From positions 7,502,001-7,566,000 of the forward strand of contig CM071589.1 in NCBI GenBank assembly GCA_036429605.1: a stretch of 64,000 bases of DNA, in the 5' to 3' direction. The number at the start of each line of letters is the position of its first letter. The stretch's first letter is position 1. The stretch is from Cladobotryum mycophilum. Lineage: Eukaryota; Ascomycota; Sordariomycetes; Hypocreales; Hypocreaceae. This document shows, piece after piece, positions 13,393 to 26,052 of the stretch. The notes under the pieces were generated by a model that had not been told where the DNA came from, searched no databases, and saw only the letters and a program-made list of their open reading frames with translations. The translations under genes and the position numbers were made by a program.

Positions 13393-13594
13393 TATTAGGT
13401 TTTTAGTTATAAAAAAATAAATAAGTATATAATTAAGTAACTAAATTATAATAATCTTATAGATAGGTTTTAGTTAATAACGGTTTTAATTCTTGCCCTT
13501 CTAATTCCTTGATTAACAGCCGCGCCTTAAGGCGCGCGCCGCTAATCGGCGTCGGGAAAACCTTCTTCCTACCACTCTCACACAGTTCATGACA
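13393..13594 (-). repeat. Right LTR (5' LTR of the minus-strand element)
   Basis: It is 202 bp long, exactly the length of the left LTR, and aligns along its whole length with transitions only in the stretches I compared. The inner part is AT-shifted, while the outer 70-80 bp (including CTCACACAGTTCATGACA) keeps G and C. It is followed at once by the GTTAG target duplication. Confidence 0.93.
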
Positions 13595-14463
13595 GTTAGG
13601 AGGAAGTGACATGCTATGTCGATGACAAAAAGTATCAAGACTCCCGACAGGATGGCGAATCAAGTCTTAATAACATTTTGGTGAGATTTAAACGCACGCA
13701 GGCTACGGATCCACGAGAAAAGGTTTATGGGCTACTAGACCCGGTAAGTAGGTAGGTCTCATGGCATCAATGTTGACTACTAGAATCATAGACGCTATTC
13801 CCAGACGCATCTTTAGCAGCCATTAATGACTCTGGCAATCTCAATATCATCTGCCAGAACTACTGGTATATCAATCGCGAGGAGCTTTGCCTGGCCTGTT
13901 TGCCTTCTTGGGTAGTAGATTTTACACAAATGCAAGACCGCGTGAATCTTTACAGGAACATTTGGTATCGGGGGCAGCGCTCACTATTTTTTCCGGGCCG
14001 GCAGGTCCTTAACATCTGTCCTATGGTTGATAGTGTGCTGAGACTAACAGGGGCAAGCCTCGGTCGTATTAGCTATATACCAAACTAGAAGATTATTCAA
14101 GTCAATTCGACTACGGGAAAGGGGAAATAAATGTGGTAAAGGACTAGATGAAGACTGTGTTTGCCGGCACTGAGCGCAAAACATACATCACCGGGGATCC
14201 TTTTTCCCCGAGCCCTCTGGCGAGCCACAGCGATGAATTGCAAGGCTATCCTATCCAACGGCGTGACAGAGGTTGGAGATGAGATTGTGATTTTAGGTAA
14301 AGGAAAAGTGCTGGTCATGCTGCGACCTCTTTCACAGGACTCACCAAGTGCAAAGGTGTACTGTGTCATTCATCTTGATGATATTCACGGGTTCGTGGAT
14401 GAACAGATGGAGGAATGGATTGCTGATGGCAGGCTGATAGAGTTAGGGATTCTTATCACATGA
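13595..14463 (+). pseudogene. HET-domain gene, right fragment
   Basis: Directly after the right LTR the sequence resumes as a HET-family protein. FKRTQATDPREKVYGLLDP lies at about 13688-13743 and ends at a GTAAGT donor. CLPSWVVDFTQ lies near 13895-13930 and corresponds to the family's LPSWVPDW block. A C-terminal block (GDEIVILGKGKVLVMLRPL, then HLDDIHGFVDEQMEEW) lies in 14278-14430. This order matches HET proteins. Frames change between blocks: one change can be an intron (about 13742-13830), while others look like decay. The stop at 14461-14463 is a plausible original end. Together with 3870-3980 it forms one interrupted gene. I regard it as non-functional because of the 9.6 kb insertion. 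Confidence 0.78.
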
Positions 14464-15368
14464 AATACTTATGAAACCTCCATCACTTACTTCTTCTTTC
14501 TATTTATGCGATCATGTCGTAACAGTCGATGAATTGCAATGGCCCCCATGGTATCTTTTCCTCTAGTATCTATAGGCGCAGCATTTTTGGGTGTTGGGAG
14601 TGATTAGTGCTTCACCATTCTAAACACACTAGAAATCCACGGTGACGGAAGAAATGCACTGTAACAAGAGAAATCTGTAGGAAAGCCGGAGAGCCAAAGT
14701 AACATGAAATATGCTTTTATCGACAATATTCACATTGGATTAACATCATAGCTTTTTCAATGGGGGACTTTAATCTTGGGGTGATAAGCCGGAGTAACAG
14801 CTTTGGGAGTCTTGACTAAGATTAAGGAGAGAGCAGCCCTATTCGCCGTGATGTTCGCCGATACCTCTGAGGAGTTATTCGCAAATTCCTTCTTAAGCAT
14901 GTTTACCCCGATCCTAATAATATGGCCGCATTAATTGGAGGGTACATTTAAAAGAGCAATCACGGGTAGGCAGCCGTCGCTAATACACCCTGCGGGGCTG
15001 TAGGACCAGGCGTACTTGGAGGCTCAGTAATAGTAATTGTCCATATTTCTGAATCATTTCGCTCTTTGGGCATTGGTTACTACATGTCAATGTAACATGT
15101 TGGATGGCAATGCTGTGAATTTGCCTGGCTGCCTGATTCACTGACACAGCCTAGACCTGCGGGCGGCCTACTTTGTGTGCCCCCGCCCCAACAGTGTTGT
15201 GCCGTTCATGTTAAGAAAGGGTTTCCTCCTTTCATCACTTGTTTCTACAACCAAACGAACATTTGAGTTATTTAGAAGAGAGAAACAAAATATTCTTCTT
15301 TCACCACTCAGAGCACCACTTTGCGGATTCTACCTCGTTCTAACAGACTTATTCGGCTGGTCTAAGCC
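14464..15368. other. Intergenic, promoter side of the large DUF3638 gene
   Basis: No coding frame with family similarity was seen. The stretch separates the HET remnant from the large DUF3638 gene and presumably holds its promoter. No motif stood out. Confidence 0.4.
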
Positions 15369-18300
15369 ATGATTTCCATCTCAATACCAAACCTCTCGCG
15401 CAGGGAAATACAATATATCGTGGAGCACATAGTCCTCCCTCCCATGCTGCCACAGAGTGGAGATGACCCATATGGTGCTTCTAACGAGTCTGCCCTTTTG
15501 GAGACTATTCTCAACGCTTTAGAGGCTTTCAGATCTAACGTCGGGAAAAATGACAAGATTGCGATCGATACAGCGATCGGCATGATACAGCGTCTGAGGG
15601 CTGTGAGAGATGTCGACGGCTTTGCAACCGAGCTCTCACTACAGGATGCCTTGAAAGACTTTGAGAAGAACGGTACGTGGCTTTGTCCAACTCAAGAGCA
15701 ATTTTATGTAATACATGAACGACTAACTCGGCTCCAGGTGGACTCCTTCCGATCCACGTTAAAGCGCAGAATGCGGGCATAATTATGACTCGCGAAAACG
15801 ACTCGATAATCTTTGAACCGTTCGAGCTATCAGCAAAAAGCGAGATGGTGATGAGCACCTTAGGGCGTCTCAAAAGAAGTTTTCCTGCTTCCTCTGTTGC
15901 CTTGAAGATCTCGATTTTCTCTGATGAGGATTTCCAAATCGCCCTTGCCAGTACCATTTCAAAAATGAGTCGTCAAGAGGTTGCGGCTATGAAACCAAAG
16001 GTGATGAAGGCTGGAGACCAGCACATTGAGGAACGGGACACCACTTCTCCGGATGTGGTAACTGATTTCCTGGCTTCCGTCCTCAGTTCTATGGGCGAGA
16101 TTGTTTACAGGCGTCAGATTTGGAAAAACACCCGCGAAGAAGTCCTGTGGTCTGATGCAAAATCACCATGGCGGAGATCACCTCTCTGGCTGCTGGTCCG
16201 GGTCACGCTCCAAACCTTTTTTGCACGCTCTGCCATCAATGAATCTCTTTACAAGGAATTCATGGTCTTTCTTATGGCATACACCTTGCAGGCCAGTGAG
16301 AAACACAACCTCCCCAACGATATTGTGTATTGCATGATTGCCAAAGCCTCGAGACGCTTGCTAAAGCTTGACGAAGACCAACCATATTCATGGCTGCCCT
16401 TGGTAGAGAAAATTCTTTCTACTCATAGAAACATCATTGGCACGAGATGGGAAGGTATCATCCAGGTATCCGAGCCGGCTCTAGATATCCATCCAGTATC
16501 TCTTGATGAGATAGAGCAAGGCAAAAATGCGTTGTATCTAGAGCTTGACAGGTTTCTTGAGAGCATCAATGCACGCAAAGTTGTTAGACTTGGGAAAACA
16601 TTCAAGCCACGATGGACACTTCCTAAAAACGACAAGAATATCTTGCCTAATTTGGGGAATGCGTCGGGAGAAGACCCTGAGAGCATTCCCTTCCACTTGG
16701 CGGCCTTTGAAGATTGGGTAGCCAAAAATCTAAACGCATGGGTGCTTTCCAAAATCATTGAAGAAGACACTTGCGAAAAGATTTATAACAGCGTGCGTGC
16801 CTACCATTGCCTTGCGGCAGCCCACTACTCGGGGAACCCGGAAAGATTGTCAGTCATGCTATTAACTACCATGGAACTGTGGGTGGCTGGCGATAAATCG
16901 GCTTTGGCACACCATGAACTTATGTTGGACTATGATCCTGAAATTCCCCTCCAGTTACTCCAGTCTCTTATACTTCCTTTCAAGGATCAAATGGAAAGGT
17001 TAAGCCTCATCGAGAAGTATGGAGCAGACCGCCTGGCTCGTGCCAAGTCCGGCAAACCCCCCATCTTATCTTCTTTCGGCCACGACATGTCCTTCTCTGT
17101 TCGGTATTTTGCAAGCTCGCCGATCCATCAAATCTTAAAGCAGAAGATCGAAGATGAGGCTAGGTCAGAGAGACAAGAAAAGATTAAAGAGTTTAACCAG
17201 CTCAAAGCTGAACACACCGAACTCATGAGGCTTCATGACGCGTCAAGTTGTACATATGTGGAAATTGTGGATCGGAGATCAGGGAGACCGAGACGTGTGC
17301 ACAGCCATTACTGCAAGAAATGCAATTACTTGAGTACCGCGGAAAGGTTATGTATTGAAGTTCACGAATGGCCGCTTCCAGAGCGAGAGACTGCAGCACG
17401 GTCTACTGTATTCGAATTGCAGGTACCCAAACCATTCAATGCCTGGCGCGACTTGACGACCTTTTGTAAGATTGATGTCTTCAAGTCTCTCTACCATAAA
17501 AGCCAAAAAGACCCCACCAAGTGGACCTTGGAGAATTACTTATCTTCTTTTTATGGTCTTAAAAAGCGCAGGATAACTCTCGTTTCCAGTACAAAGCCAA
17601 ACGGGAAGACTCACCGAAATTCAAAACTGATTGGCACTGCAGAGGTCGACGATGTTCTGGTTACCAATGGCATGACGTATGACTACTTTGACGATGAAGA
17701 ATACTGTTTCTTGTCCAATCAGCGGCCCAAAGTCACGGATGAAATCCCCCAAATTTGTACATATCGCCTATCAAAGCAATGCCTGAGTCTGCAGGAGTTT
17801 GTGTTTCGACCCCCTCATAAAGCCAACGGCCTATCACCTAATGAGGTCATCTCACGACAGGCCAATTGCCCTGATCATCTGTCACTCGAGGAGTTCAAGG
17901 CAATGGCTACGATACCTGTGGGGTTTCATCTGCAGTGGCTGAATATTCTCACCAATCTACATATTCCGTCAGTTGACTTCAAGAAACTTGATACGGTTCT
18001 CATCCTATTGCAGGCTACTCGTCAAGCTGGACTACCAATGGCAGCATCAGTGTACAGAAGTGGTCATCGACAATTGCGCGACGAAGAATTTGTCCACAAA
18101 TTCATTCAAGGGCTCTCACTCTCTCTCGACCGAATCAAAGAGAACTGGGAATCCTTCCCGGCATTGACCGCATTCATTTCACTTGCCACACGACTCCTGA
18201 GTCTGTCTCCATCTCTGGTAGTCTCAAAAGAATGCCTTGTCTTTCTTGAAAACTGCCGACATATAGCCCTGAATTGGTTGCATGACCTTCAATCCAAAAT

Positions 18301-21300
18301 TCATGAGTCAGATGCCGACGAGCAACGAAGAGAGCTATTTTTGAGATTATTCCAGATCGCACACGTGTGCGCCGGCTCCTTTTATGTTGACTATGGTCAT
18401 CTCCAAGAGATTCTAAAATGCCCTAAGGAAGCTTGTACTCTAATTGAATCATCCATCATCATTCAGACGAACTTGCTATCCTCGCTCAGGTCGGAGGATA
18501 CTTTTCATCGTAACCAAATGCAAGTATGGCATCAGTTTATGTATAAATGTTATCCGCTTTTGCTCGAAGAGATTGTGCAATGCAATAGCTCGTGTCTGGA
18601 TGATGCTATCCTAAAGACTTGGTCGTCTTATCCCGGTGGTAGTGGATGGGCATCATTATCCACCACGGCGAATCATTGGATCACGACTCAGACACAGACA
18701 ACCAACGACTCGGTGTCCCAAACCATCTGCTTCAATCTTGTTACGGCTGAGCTGCTTGTCGATGGTATTCCTCTGTCAAGACTACCAAGCGAATATGAGA
18801 AAGACTCAAGCTACCAAGCGCTCTTTGGTAGAGCGATGGTAGAGGTCATGCCTACCAACCTACCCGGCATGCAGTTTTCGTCGAAAGAGCCGTACCACGG
18901 ATGCAATGTATTTTTCGGGAAGGGGGATGAAGATAATAATGAGATTCTTTTTGTTGCAATCCATGATAAACATCAGAAACCTCTTCAGCACACCCTTGAC
19001 TTTATTCCACCGAGAGTTTTTGACCAGATGCTCCCACATAGCTTTGTTTACGATTATGTGCACTGGTACAATCGAGAGACTGATTCAATTGAGTTTCGGC
19101 CAAAGAGCACACCATGGAAGACTTCTGAAGACAACTGGGTAATGAGAAAGTATGGTTCATCTTGGTCTATCCAGAAGGATTGCGGAAGTCTTCTTAATCC
19201 GGCTTGTGTCGTTGTGAAACGGCTCTCAAAGTTGTTCGCTCCATTCGAGGAGGACGGCCACATCCATGTTACGTACCTTGCTAGCGGATCTCGCGTTGAG
19301 ATCGAATTACCGAGATTGCAGCTCAGCTTCTGGGTCGGTTTGATGTCAGAGGAAATTTACTGTCATCAATACCGGGGAATGTACATAGATCCTCTTCAAC
19401 GACTCGGAACGTTGGTTGGCCTTGAAAGCAAGTTAGTATTGAGGTGCAAAGGGAATAAGCGAAAGGTTCTCTTGCCAAATGGAAGAGTTCAGTGGGAGGG
19501 GACTACAAAACACATCCGTGTTTCTATATCCTACGGCACATCCGAAAGAGTATACCCCTATAACGTTGACGAGCTGTTGGGACAACTGGTGGATAATGGG
19601 AATTTGCAAAGCAAGTTGATCTTATGCTACCTTCACGCTCTCACTGCACACTGCCTTCCCGATCCCCTCACCGGAAATACGGGAACAGAACAGTCGTTGT
19701 CCATCTTGAACTCTGCCGCTGTGCGGTCTTTTGAGTGTTTATCTCAAGACAATATCGATGTGTTTCAACAGATTGCTAGGCTATCGCCCAAAAGATCCTA
19801 CTACCCTAAGTCTGAACAAGTTATGGAACAAATTGTATGGAATGATGGATTAAGCAGTCTCTGCCAGCACCTTGGTTTCTGCAGATCCATCAAATCTATA
19901 CTAGAACAAGCAGCTTTGACCAGATTCTTTTACCCAGGTATCTACATTCAACCTGATACCTTGAACTTTGTAGACTCAAGGTTGGAGGAGCGTCAATCAA
20001 GTAGAGCGTCGACCTTTCAGGTGTATGGGTTTGGTGCCGAGAATCATACACACATGAATGACAAACAATACCCAGGCAGGGGCATAATGTTGAGTTCACC
20101 GGAGTCAATCCGGGCGTACACCGTCTCAAAGTCGGTTTATGAACGGCAGCAAGCTACATACGAAGAGGTTCCCTCGACTTTTGTTGATGTGGTATATAAC
20201 TACTTGAAGAGCTCACATACAGTAGGAGGGGGTAGCGAGTTGCCATCCAACGGCTTCATCTCGTATGACGCCAAACTTTTAGGAAACCACAAAGCCCTGA
20301 TTAGTTCCCACTGGTGCCAAATTCACGCTGCTCTTTGCAGTGGTCAATCAAAGCTCAACAGAACTCAAATACTGCTGTTTCTAGCTGTCATAGCATATTC
20401 TGAGAGCTGCGATGCTCAAGTCATACAAACCATTATAGCATTCGCCAACCTTCCAGCAATGGAGAGCGTGGATATACCCCAAGCTGACTCATATGAGCTC
20501 ACCGAAGGTCGCAAAGTTGACACCAATCGTATCAAAGAGGTTGTGGGGGACCTTAGTATTGAGTTTGTTGAGTCTCCAGACTCCAATATTCCTCAAAGGT
20601 ATGGGGAAACCACCTCAGGACTTGAGACCAGGCGCTACAATAGTTTTCAGGAGAACCGCACAATCGCATTAAACACACTCGCGGACTCGCTTCAGAGTCA
20701 ATGGATTTGTGAAAGCCCACGATTCGTGAGCGATCACACTGTTGATACTTACCTGCAAATGTCGTCGGTAACGAACGAGGTGCGAAGTATGTGGAAAAGT
20801 TGGTACCAGAACCACCAATTCTACAACTACTTGGTGCGGATATACAACTCCCTTCGAAAACATCCGGTAAATTGGATATATATTCCCAAACCTCACTTCA
20901 AGATTGAAGAACTCTCTGTGTCCCCACGAAGCCAGACATTCATCAGTGAGCAACAGCTGTTTGAGGACTTTGCTCTCTCAACCTTCGATTTACCTGCTAG
21001 TACTGCCCCTCAATTAGATCTAGTTACTGCTACTAAGCGAATGAATTCGACGGGGGGAATGCTCTTTTGGAGCGATTGAAGGCACAGGCGAGCCGACCGC
21101 ATGAGAAGAAGTATGTTGATGATCTTGCCAGAAGCTTCAACTTCCTAACGGAGAAAGATCTTCGCTATTCAATCACATACTTAGAGAGTGATCTCGTCGA
21201 TATTCTTCGGCAGAACCTGAAACACTGTCAAGTTGCCAGTGATAACATTTATGAGGCCTTGAAGACTCCTGTCAGGCCTAACTTGGCAATGGGAAGGACT

Positions 21301-24300
21301 CAGGTCTCCAGTAGGACAGTCACAGCAATGTTCATGGCACCACGAATTTCTCCCAAACTCTTCCTCCGACAATTAGCTAATGAACGATGGCAAAATATGC
21401 CTGGCAAATGGAAGCGGGCAATCGTCGCATATGGATTATCGCTATCTAATTTGCAGCGTGCTCGCCGAATGCTTGATCTAGCTGAAGGTCGCGGTGACAT
21501 TTTGAAAGAACTTCTCAATGCTGGCCATACTAACTGGGACCCGTACTATCATCCCAAATCCCTTCTTCTGGAGATTGAGAGCGATATTTTGATCAGAGAA
21601 AACCAAGCAGATATCGCTGCCAAGATGAGCCAACCACCAAATGGTGCCAATGCAGTCATGCAACTCAATATGGGTGAAGGTAAATCTTCAGTCATTGTAC
21701 CCATTGTTGCTGCACAGTTGGCAAATGGAACAAAGCTTGTCCGTATCATTGTAGCTAAACCGCAAGCAAAGGAGCTTTATCAAACTCTGGTGGCTAAGCT
21801 CGGTGGATTACTGAATCATCGGATCTATCACCTGCCCTTTTCACGATCACTAAAGCTAGCTGAAGGCGACGCTAGAGTTGTGTATGAAATCCACAGGCAA
21901 TGCATGGCAAAAGGTGGTATATTGCTCGTGCAACCAGAGCAGATCCTCTCGCTACAGCTGATGGGGGTTGAGTGTATGTCTTCTGAACGGGAGCAAATCG
22001 GTCGAATCCTGCTAGATACACAGCAGTTTCTGGATGACAACACCAGAGATATCGTCGACGAAAGCGACGAAAACTTCAGCACCAAGTTCGAGCTTATCTA
22101 TACCATGGGAGACCAGAGACCAATAGAATTCAGCCCCGAGCGCTGGATCTTGATACAAAAAGTATTGGGAATCTTGGCCAAGGTAGCGCCTGCCGTCAAG
22201 CAACAGCTACCTGAGTCCATCGAGGTAAATCATCATGCTGACGGATGCTTTCCGAGGACGCGTATCTTGCGACAGGATGCTCTCAGCCTTTTAATGAAGG
22301 ATCTCGCCCAAGAAATATGCAAAACTGGACTACCCGGATTCCCTATAGCCAGACAAACAAGCGATCTGATAAGAGACGTGCTCACGTACATTTCAAACGA
22401 TGAATTATCCCTCAGTCAAATAGCCGCTGTTGAGCACAGCGTCACTTTTTATACAGAAGCAACTGAAGGCCCACTGCTTCTCCTTCGAGGTCTGATTGCG
22501 GAAGGTTTATTAGCATTCGCATTCGGACAAAAAAGATGGAGGGTGAACTACGGGCTCGCACCAAGCCGACGGCCCTCCACCCGACTTGCAGTCCCATACC
22601 GAGCCAAGGACTGCCCATCGCCAAGGTCAGAGTTCAGTCATGTGGATATTGTCATTATTCTCACGTGCTTGTCCTACTACTACGGAGGTCTATCAGACGA
22701 TGATCTGTTTTTAGCTTTTGAACATTTGATGAAATCGGACCAAGCCGATGGTGAGTATGATGACTGGGTGAGAGGAGCCCCAAAACTCCCTAACTCATTT
22801 CATCGCCTCATCGGGGTGAACCTCAAGGACCGCTATCAGGCAGTTGAAACGGTTTTCCCTCACTTCCGCTTCTCAAAGAGCGTAATTGATTACTTTCTAG
22901 CTCACATCGTGTTTCCCAAAGAAATGAGAGAATTTCCCCAAAAGCTGTCTGCTTCTGGGTGGGACATTGGGCAGCAAAAGACACATCCTACGACTGGTTT
23001 TAGCGGCACCAATGATTCACGTCACCTTCTTCCTCTTGATATGAAACAGTTGGACCTGGAAGATCAGTTGCACACCAATGCTTTAGTACTTGAGCAACTA
23101 CTACGATCGGAGAACACCGTCAAGCTCTTTACGCGGCAACAAGGAGGAGTTTCAGATGCACAGATTTTGCTAAATCTTGTTGGATCAATGGATTCCTCGG
23201 TCCAGGTAATTCTAGATGTTGGTGCTCAAATCCTTGAACTCACCAACTATCAAGTTGCAAAGGCCTGGTTGCAGATGGTGCCCCTGGGCGAAAAGGAAGC
23301 AGTGGTGTTTTTCAACGATTTTGATGATCTCTGTGTGGTGGATCGTCGCGGACATGTCGAGCATCTTCAGACGTCTCCATACTCTCAACAACTGGATCGC
23401 TGTCTAGTATTTCTTGATGAGAGTCACACCAGAGGCACTGATTTGAAGCTTCCGCGCGACTATCGAGCTGCTGTTACTCTTGGCGCCAATCTAACCAAGG
23501 ATAGACTTGTACAGGGTGAGTAATAATTTCCGACTCAGTTGAGCTCGTAACTAACAGATAGTAGCATGCATGAGAATGAGAAATCTTGGTCGGGGCCAGT
23601 CGGTAGTCTTTTGTGTTTCGGAAGAAATTGAGTCCAAGATTCGTCTATTCACGGAGAGCACCGCAGAAGACGAGCTTACTGTGTCTGATGTTCTTTTATG
23701 GTCTATTTCAGAAACCTATGCTGACCTTCGACGAAATATGCCGCTATGGGCTACTCAGGGAGCAAGATTCGAGCGTCAAAGTGCTATCTGGGCGCAGGGC
23801 ACAGGAGGCTGCCAAATCTCTTCCCATCAGGCAAATTTACTCCTTGAGGATGACATACAATCGCTTGAGCACCGATACAGGCCCCGCGCGACTCAAACAG
23901 CAAACAACCTACTACCATCAACTCATAGTCCTGCTTTGTTGGAGATTGAGAGACGATGCAAAGAATTTGACTGCCTTGACGACAAACGGGCGTCACTCCA
24001 AGAAGAACAAGAGCGAGAGCTCTCGCCTGAAGTTGTACAAGAGCGACAAGTCCAGCGACCACATCCAGCGGAGCCCGAAGCGCATCATGTTCATCCTCAT
24101 GTTGCAAGTTTTATTGATTCAGGAAGCATACCAGCTTCATCCCCCGCCTTTATACCTGCCTTCCAGATTCTCAAGACCACTAGTACAGCAGAGTCATTCA
24201 ATTTGGAAGACTTTCCCTCTGATCTTCTTGCTACTATTGACTACATGAGGACCGTAAAACTGAGCGGCAACAACCCACAGTCAGACTCATACCAGCGACC

Positions 24301-24862
24301 AGTACAGTGGATATTGAGCAGCACCAAAGAGGAGCAACTCGCCCACCGTCTCATTATCATCAGCCCATTTGAGGCCCAAGAGCTCATGCTCAAGATTGAG
24401 AAGTCAAGTTTTGTTTCACTCCATCTCTACGCCCCTCGGCCAAACTTGGCCTTCCCTACATTAGACACACTCGACCTCTATACTGTACCAGCACATCAAC
24501 AAACTTGGCAATTGCCCGATTCCACGAGGTTGCTTTTGAACATCTTCGCTGGTCAGCTTTACTTTCAATCCTTCAAAGACTACCAAGAAACTTGCGAGAT
24601 GTTGGGTTTGGCGTGGCAAGCTGCCCCAAAAGATGTTGTGGTGGGGGCGGACGGATTCATTTCCCGTGGGCCCAAAAATCCTCGCCAGGTTGTTACCAAG
24701 AGCCCCGTCAAGTTCCTGACAATACTTTTCACAAAGATCCGCCGAGACTGCGAATCTATTGATAAGGCACACTGGGGGAGGATCCTGAGTGGTGAGATGT
24801 TGACGGAGTCAGGCTTTGTCCAGGGGAGAGAAATGACAGTGGTACTGCGGCCTAAGATATAA
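15369..24862 (+). CDS. Giant DUF6606/DUF3638/DUF3645 protein (about 3,126 aa), one apparent frameshift
   Basis: This belongs to a conserved family of about 3,100-residue eukaryotic proteins of unknown function, sometimes auto-labelled ubiquitinyl hydrolase without direct proof. The N-terminus is DUF6606-like (VEHIVLPPMLPQ). A P-loop-like QLNMGEGKSS and a DESDE acidic motif lie in the DUF3638 region (about 21.6-22.1 kb). DUF3645 follows (WRVNYGLAPSRRPSTRLAVP, about 22.54-22.6 kb), then FLDESHTRGTD. Intron 1 is 15673-15737 (GTACGT, branch CTAAC, CAG) and intron 2 is 23516-23564 (GTGAGT, CTAAC, TAG); both restore family sequence exactly. The frame breaks at a run of six G (21052-21057), where one missing base would explain the shift. 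Everything else is open, so I suspect a base-calling error. The motifs suggest an NTPase; that is inference. Confidence 0.88.
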
Positions 24863-26052
24863 GAGGATCACTGTGGAAATTGTTATTAACCGGGCCAAAC
24901 ACAGCTGGATAATCATTCAGGATGCGTTCTCGACACTATGACTGGGATTCTTTTTGGTATTTTTGCGTTTCTTTTATCCACATTTTCTAGATGAAAGATG
25001 TAGCTATTTTGTATTGATTAGGGTGGGAGTGCGTACTTAAAGTGCTGGCCGTTTGGTGAATAGCACTTTGGACTGCAGCAATAGGAAATAATTACGTGCG
25101 CATTCAGGGATAAAGGAGATCAGCCACTGTAAATAATGTACTCCGTATGCTACTTAAATTTATGACTGTTCACTGGTCTACATTTCTCGTCTCTACTCAC
25201 CCCATTGGTGACAAAGTCGCTCACAACCTAGATACTAATTCCTGAAGTTTGCACTGAGAGCATCCGCGCGCTAGCGCTCTGACGTTACTGGATTTAGGTG
25301 CCTCTGGGACCTCACTGACAGGCTGTAGACAGCCCAGGCTAGGTATCGGAGTCAAGTCGAGCAGCCATAAGCCGCTCGAGCTACCTATAGGTAAGTTCCT
25401 TGCCGAATGACACACTTACCGACGCTATGAACACGCAAGCCTTTCATCAAAAAGCGTATCGGCACTCACACCCCGTGCTGACGTCAATGAAAGCCGTATG
25501 AGCATGAACCTGGGCAATCTCCGTCAAGACTACAGGACTCTCGCTTCATCAGCGCTCAATGTCAGGCGTTTGAATCTCGATCTGCTAGTCCATGGAATGT
25601 AACTGCATGTTAACATACCAGGTTTCCTTCCAAAGGTCGTGTTGATGTGAAACTAAAATAGCCATGATTCAAAATTCTCAAGGGGGTCAAGGTGGCTCAT
25701 CCAGGCACCCAGCTCCCCAAACAAGGGCTAGAATGTTGCTAGTGTTCAGAAATGTGTCATTTACTCAGCCTCCCCAACGGCGTGACATGCCATGAGAACG
25801 GATGACAGAGAGAAATAATGGCGTCTTGAATGGTTTGCATAAAATTAAGATGGCCTTTGAAACTAAATGGATGTGTTTGCCTTGTGAGGCAGATAGTGAG
25901 AGAACTGAGGACAAGTGGCTGAAAGAAACAAATGCTTTTCATGAGAGGGCATGCGGATTCTTGAATATAAAATGGGTGATGTTCTTCAAAACTGATAGAG
26001 GTATCGTGAAGCATCTTATTTGAGAGCGTCAAAGCCAATCCAATAAGTCATC
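24863..26052. other. Intergenic, no gene recognised
   Basis: There are no recognisable genes. The small open frame at 25802-26023 has no family resemblance. The stretch presumably contains the DUF3638-gene terminator and the promoter of the CinA-like gene. Confidence 0.4.

Larger units (their letters stand above)
3981..13594 (-). mobile_element. Ty3/Gypsy-type LTR retrotransposon, RIP-degraded, 9.6 kb
   Basis: Two 202 bp LTRs bound the element. The identical 5 bp sequence GTTAG lies immediately outside both ends (3976-3980 and 13595-13599), a target-site duplication. A purine-rich tract adjoins the left LTR on the minus strand, so the element reads right to left. On the minus strand at about 10842-10880 the reading is YLNNILIYN, which matches the reverse-transcriptase core YLDDILIYS after G-to-A changes. 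That form of the motif is typical of Ty3/Gypsy elements. Without the nested insertions the element is about 7.2 kb, normal for the group. The interior is extremely AT-rich with no open frame, as expected after RIP. It cannot encode functional proteins. Confidence 0.92.

Noticed and set aside
21000..21037. A tiny intron explaining the frame change in the giant DUF3638 gene
   Set aside because: The GT...AG pair that fits the phase would be only 38 bp, shorter than usual fungal introns and without a proper branch point. The six-G run is a simpler explanation.
25802..26023. 73-codon open frame upstream of the CinA-like gene
   Set aside because: There is no recognisable similarity and it sits in the likely promoter. 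No splice sites join it to the CinA-like frame.
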